Origin: Solimonas flava DSM 18980
GTDB lineage: Bacteria; Pseudomonadota; Gammaproteobacteria; Nevskiales; Nevskiaceae
Assembly (NCBI RefSeq): GCF_000426685.1
Contig: NZ_AUFV01000002.1
Span: 248,001-312,000, forward strand
Reading direction: 5' to 3'
DNA length: 64,000 nucleotides
Both the position numbers and the translations under genes were made by a program. Positions 60,746-64,000 of the stretch are shown here, piece after piece. Under the pieces are notes generated by a model. That model had not been told where the DNA came from and ran no database searches. It saw only the letters and a list, made by a program, of their open reading frames with translations. Within the stretch, counting starts at the first letter, position 1; each line of letters starts with the position of its first letter.

Positions 60746-61885
60746 ATGCGCTTCCTGCTCGCCCGCCGCCATCAACGCCAGCTGTGCGTGGCCCGTCTGC
60801 TGCTCGGCACGCTGCTGCTGGTGCCGGACCCGGCGCGCGCCGAGCGCGTCAAGGATCTGGCGGCGGTCGAGGGTGTGCGCAGCAATCCGCTGATCGGCTA
60901 CGGCCTGGTCGTCGGCCTCGACGGCACCGGCGACCAGACCACGCAGGCGCCGTTCACGACGCAAAGCCTGAAGTCGATGCTCGCGCAGCTCGGCATCACC
61001 GTGCCGAGCAACGTCAATCCGCAGCTCAAGAACGTCGCCGCCGTCGCCGTCAGCGCCGAGCTGCCGGCGTTCGCCAAGCCGGGCCAGCAGATCGACGTCA
61101 CCGTGTCCTCGCTCGGCAACGCCGGCTCGCTGCGCGGCGGCGCGCTGCTGATGACGCCGCTGAAGGGCGCCGACGGCCAGGTCTACGCGATCGCGCAGGG
61201 CAATGTCGTCGTCGGCGGCCTCGGCGTCTCCGGCAAGGACGGCTCGCGCGTCACCATCAACGTGCCGAGCGCCGGCCGCATCCCGAACGGGGCGCAGGTC
61301 GAGCGCGTCGTCGCCAGCAGTTTCGCCGCCGCGCCGGAGTTGCGCTTCAACCTCCATGCTCCGGATTTCACCACCGCCGCACACATGGCCAAGAGCATCA
61401 ACGCCGTGCTCGGCGGCGAATTCGCCAGGGCTCAGGACGCGGTGACGATCAGCGTCGCCGCGCCGGCCGATCCCAGCCAGCGCGTCGCCTTCCTGTCGGT
61501 GCTCGAGAACATCGAGGTGGCGCCGGGCGAGGCGGCGGCGCGCGTGGTCATCAATTCGCGCACCGGCACGGTCGTGATCGGCAGCGGCGTGCGCGTGATG
61601 CCGGCGGCGGTCGCGCACGGTTCGCTGGCGGTGACGATCTCGGAGAAGCCGCAGGTCAGTCAGCCGGGTGCGTTCAGCGAGGGCCAGACCGTGGTCGTGC
61701 CGCGTTCGCAGATCGAGGTGACGCAGGACGGCGCCGGCCGCATGTTCGTGTTCGACGCCGGCGTCAGCCTCGACGATCTGGTCAAGGCGGTGAACCAGGT
61801 CGGCGCCGCGCCGGGCGATCTGGTCGCGATCCTGGAGGCGCTGAAGGAAGCGGGCGCGCTGCGGGCGGAGCTGGTGGTGATCTGA
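60746..61885 (+). CDS. flgI: Flagellar P-ring protein FlgI
   Basis: The protein is 379 residues. The signal peptide (about 1-32, ending ARA) is followed by the P-ring motifs [32 protein letters not shown] and [20 protein letters not shown]. The C-terminal half has [28 protein letters not shown] (each quoted in part). It forms the ring in the peptidoglycan layer, helped by FlgA. It ends well before flgJ because an inverted-repeat element lies in between. Confidence 0.96.
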   Translation: MRFLLARRHQRQLCVARLLLGTLLLVPDPARAERVKDLAAVEGVRSNPLIGYGLVVGLDGTGDQTTQAPFTTQSLKSMLAQLGITVPSNVNPQLKNVAAVAVSAELPAFAKPGQQIDVTVSSLGNAGSLRGGALLMTPLKGADGQVYAIAQGNVVVGGLGVSGKDGSRVTINVPSAGRIPNGAQVERVVASSFAAAPELRFNLHAPDFTTAAHMAKSINAVLGGEFARAQDAVTISVAAPADPSQRVAFLSVLENIEVAPGEAAARVVINSRTGTVVIGSGVRVMPAAVAHGSLAVTISEKPQVSQPGAFSEGQTVVVPRSQIEVTQDGAGRMFVFDAGVSLDDLVKAVNQVGAAPGDLVAILEALKEAGALRAELVVI

Positions 61886-62015
61886 TGGGCGCGCGCAGGA
61901 CAGTGCGGGCGGCGGACATTCGGCACGGTGCGGAGCTTCGGCGGGTCGGCATGTGTGTGGCTGGCGCCGCACACGCCGTCGCTCGATCCGTCGGCGTTTT
62001 CGCCTTGACGGCGAC

Positions 62016-62469
62016 CTACTTTTCTTTGCGTGCCCAAAGAAAAGTAGGCAAAAGAAATGCACCCCTGGCTCACGCGCCCCGCTACGCGGGGTTCCCTGCG
62101 ATGCTCGCCGGCCCGGCCGGCGCTGAAACTCGCGGTGCTGCGCACCGCTCAAACAGTCAGCGCCGGACAGCCCCGGACCGGCTGCGCTTCTCGGCGCTAC
62201 GCAAAGGGGACCCAAAGGCGAACAGCAAAGCGTGCTCGCCGCGAAGCTCTGTCGTTGCTTTTGCCGTACGGGTCCCCTTGGGAGGCGGCGAGAAGCGCAG
62301 GCGCGAAGGGAAACAAGCGGCCGAGTGTCTGAGCATCGCGCAGCGATGCGAGTTTCGGCCGCGCCCTTCGTGCCGAGCATCGCAGCGGACCGGCGCGCAG
62401 CGCCGGCGCCGACCCAGGGGTGTGCTTTCTCTTGGTTACTTCTCTTTGCACAAGCAAAGAGAAGTGACT
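62016..62469. mobile_element. Inverted-repeat element between flgI and flgJ
   Basis: Two diverged, inverted copies of one sequence meet near 62242. The left end has a perfect 13-bp hairpin (62016-62028 with 62035-62047, loop CGTGCC); the right end has a perfect 12-bp hairpin (62438-62449 with 62454-62465, loop ACAA). Collinear blocks shared between the left half and the complement of the right include GAAA-GCAC-CCCTGG-type (62056-62066), CTGCGATGCTCG, GAAACTCGC, CTGCGCTTCTCG and AAGGGGACCC. No transposase frame is present, so it would be mobilised in trans if at all (MITE-like). Similar hairpin-ended repeats are, as I recall, common in Xanthomonadales; this was not searched. Confidence 0.75.
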
Positions 62470-62567
62470 CGCGCCTCAGCGCGAAATCAAAAGCCCGATC
62501 AGGCCGTACACCTGGCGCGGCGTCCACATGTGCGGCGGCTGCGGGCGAACGCGCGCGGAGTCGCCGC

Positions 62568-63515
62568 ATGAGCGCCCGCCCCACCGACAGCATCACCGAT
62601 TTCGGCCAGTTCAACGCCCTGCGCCGCGGCGCGCGCGCCAACGACGAGGCGGCGGTGCGCAAGGCCGCGCAGCAGTTCGAGGCGCTGCTGACGCAGCAGA
62701 TGCTCAAGAGTGCGCGTGCGGCTTTGCCCGGCGATCCGCTGACCGGCGGCGGACAGACCGATTTCTATCAGGACCTGTTCGACCAGCAGATGGCCGTGCA
62801 CCTGTCGTCCGGCAAGGGTTTGGGCCTGGCCGATCTGCTGGTGCGCCAGCTGCGCGGCCACGACGCGGCGGCGGGCGACGATGCGCAGTCGAGCGGCTCG
62901 CTGCCGTCGGCATCGACATCGACATCGACATCGAGATCGACGTCGACGTCGACGCCGGCGACGAGCGCGGCGCCGGCCGCGACCGCCGCGCCGCCGGCGA
63001 GCGGCGCCGCTTCCGGCAGCGACGCGCGCAGCGCCTTCGTGCAGGCGATCCGCCCGCACGCCGAGCGCGCGGCGCGCGAGCTGGGCGTGCCGGCACGCGT
63101 GCTGATCGCCCAGGCCGCGCTCGAGACCGGCTGGGGGCGGCACGCGATGCGCGGCGCCGACGGGCAGCCGACGTTCAACTTTTTCGGCATCAAGGCCGAT
63201 AAGCGCTGGGAGGGAGGCGAAGTGCGCACGACGACGACCGAATACGTGGACGGCCAGGCGCAGCGCCAGCGCGCCGACTTCCGCACCTACGCCTCGGCCG
63301 GCGAGGCCTTCGACAACTACGTCGATTTCCTCAAGTCGAACCCGCGCTACACGCAGGCGCTGCGTCATGGCGGCAGCGCCGCCAATTTCGTGCACGGCCT
63401 GCAGCAGGCCGGCTATGCGACCGATCCGGCCTACGCCAGCAAGATCCTGCGCATCGCCAACGGGCCGGCGATGCAGCTCGCGCTCGGCGATGCCGGCGAC
63501 ACGCTGAGCGCCTGA
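62568..63515 (+). CDS. flgJ: Flagellar rod-cap muramidase FlgJ
   Basis: The protein is 315 residues. The N-terminal rod-binding part (about 1-100) has AAQQFEALLTQQMLKSAR and GGGQTDFYQDLFDQQMAVHLS (quoted in part). A linker follows that contains a Ser/Thr repeat from a hexanucleotide microsatellite, then a glucosaminidase domain (about 160-310) with LIAQAALETGWGRH, the catalytic Glu in ALETGWG and FNFFGIKADKRWEGG. It opens peptidoglycan for the rod. The start at 62568 is favoured by the conserved N terminus; the frame is open further upstream through the repeat. Confidence 0.93.
   Translation: MSARPTDSITDFGQFNALRRGARANDEAAVRKAAQQFEALLTQQMLKSARAALPGDPLTGGGQTDFYQDLFDQQMAVHLSSGKGLGLADLLVRQLRGHDAAAGDDAQSSGSLPSASTSTSTSRSTSTSTPATSAAPAATAAPPASGAASGSDARSAFVQAIRPHAERAARELGVPARVLIAQAALETGWGRHAMRGADGQPTFNFFGIKADKRWEGGEVRTTTTEYVDGQAQRQRADFRTYASAGEAFDNYVDFLKSNPRYTQALRHGGSAANFVHGLQQAGYATDPAYASKILRIANGPAMQLALGDAGDTLSA
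62911..62955. repeat. Hexanucleotide microsatellite in flgJ
   Basis: CGACAT (and GACGTC variants) repeats about seven times, coding an alternating Ser-Thr linker between the rod-binding and muramidase domains. Changes by one unit keep the frame. Confidence 0.85.
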
Positions 63516-63525
63516 GGAGCCGCCG

Positions 63526-64000
63526 ATGAGCGATCTGCTTTCGACCGGCGTGTCGGCGCTGCTGGCCTACCAGACGGCGCTGAACACGACCAGCCACAAC
63601 ATCGCCAATGCCAATACCGAAGGCTATTCGCGCCAGCGCGTCGATCTGGTCTCGCGACTCGGCTCGGGCGCCGGCAGCGGTTATGTCGGCTCCGGCGTCA
63701 GCGTGCAGTCGGTGCAGCGCATCACCGACGCGCTGGTCAGCGCGCGGCTGCAGACCAGCAACTCGGCCTATGCGCGCATCGACGCCTACAACAGCTACGC
63801 CGCGCAGATCGACACGCTGCTGTCGGACAGCGGCACCAGTCTGACGACGCCGCTGAAGTCCTTCTTCAGCGCCGCCAGCCAGCTGGCGTCGACGCCGGCG
63901 TCCAGTGCCGCGCGGCAGACCGTGCTCGGCGCGGCGCAAAGCGTCGTCGACCGCTTCTCGACACTGCAGTCGCAGCTCGACACGCTGGACGCGCAGGTCG
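63526..64000 (+). CDS. flgK: Hook-filament junction protein FlgK, N-terminal part
   Basis: The first 158 codons of a gene that leaves the window are visible. The family-typical N terminus reads SDLLSTGVSALLAYQTALNT and SHNIANANTEGYSRQRVDL. It has GSGYVGSGVSVQSVQRITDAL as in other FlgK proteins (quoted in part). It joins hook and filament, with FlgN as chaperone (encoded at 52699-53151). GAGGAG precedes the ATG; it follows flgJ after 10 bases. Confidence 0.94.
   Translation, partial: MSDLLSTGVSALLAYQTALNTTSHNIANANTEGYSRQRVDLVSRLGSGAGSGYVGSGVSVQSVQRITDALVSARLQTSNSAYARIDAYNSYAAQIDTLLSDSGTSLTTPLKSFFSAASQLASTPASSAARQTVLGAAQSVVDRFSTLQSQLDTLDAQV

Overview
The window is 64 kb of very G+C-rich, densely packed chromosomal DNA from a gammaproteobacterium. 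The fused RlmKL methyltransferase, FxsA, CheV, the Pseudomonas-like flg gene order with its sigma-54 and sigma-28 promoters, and the rpe-trpE / trpG-trpD arrangement all support this. A lineage near Xanthomonadales/Nevskiales is plausible, but the sequence alone does not fix genus or species. No rRNA, tRNA or CRISPR array was found.

Layout. (1) 1-786: start of trpD and all of trpG, minus strand. (2) 1116-4426: a TonB-dependent receptor and a two-gene YeeE/YedE membrane pair. (3) 4434-12379: a minus-strand run under an AraC regulator: isochorismatase-fold hydrolase, XapX protein, large amidohydrolase, DoxX and an MFS exporter in overlapping frames, then a secreted VOC protein and an outer-membrane porin. 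(4) 12632-14481: sensor kinase and response regulator. (5) 14630-26833: two paralogous TetR repressors, each divergent from its target behind a pair of near-identical palindromes. One faces an LpxR-like outer-membrane lipid A deacylase gene. The other faces an eight-gene operon: RND adaptor, RND pump, SDR, a truncated SDR relative, thioredoxin, old yellow enzyme, outer-membrane channel and glutathione transferase. This looks like an electrophile reduction, conjugation and efflux regulon. (6) 26939-28363: secreted M20 peptidase. (7) About 28.4-34.8 kb: a block visibly richer in A+T with an Ig-repeat lipoprotein, a NarL-type regulator and a hybrid kinase, ending at a dead IS630 transposase. It is probably acquired DNA.

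(8) 34856-41532: MaoC protein, a small secreted protein, a methyltransferase, fxsA, trpE, rpe, purC and a MarC-family gene. trpE is separated from trpG by about 36 kb in the same orientation, which resembles the trpE/trpG insertion site that holds pyocin genes in Pseudomonas aeruginosa. (9) 41552-44685: a stress cluster (host-attachment-like protein, CBS protein, nitroreductase, DUF6763-like protein, flavin reductase-like protein, ChaB) carrying three FNR/FixK-like boxes. (10) 44758-52648: acetyltransferase, Tet-type exporter, two unknown proteins, rlmKL, a lipoprotein esterase and a macrodomain gene.

(11) 52699-64000: flagellar genes. flgN, flgM and flgA are on the minus strand; cheV and flgBCDEFGHIJK are on the plus strand. 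Readable promoters match the usual hierarchy: sigma-54 for flgA and flgB, sigma-28 for flgM and cheV. A roughly 450-bp element made of two inverted copies with hairpin ends lies between flgI and flgJ.
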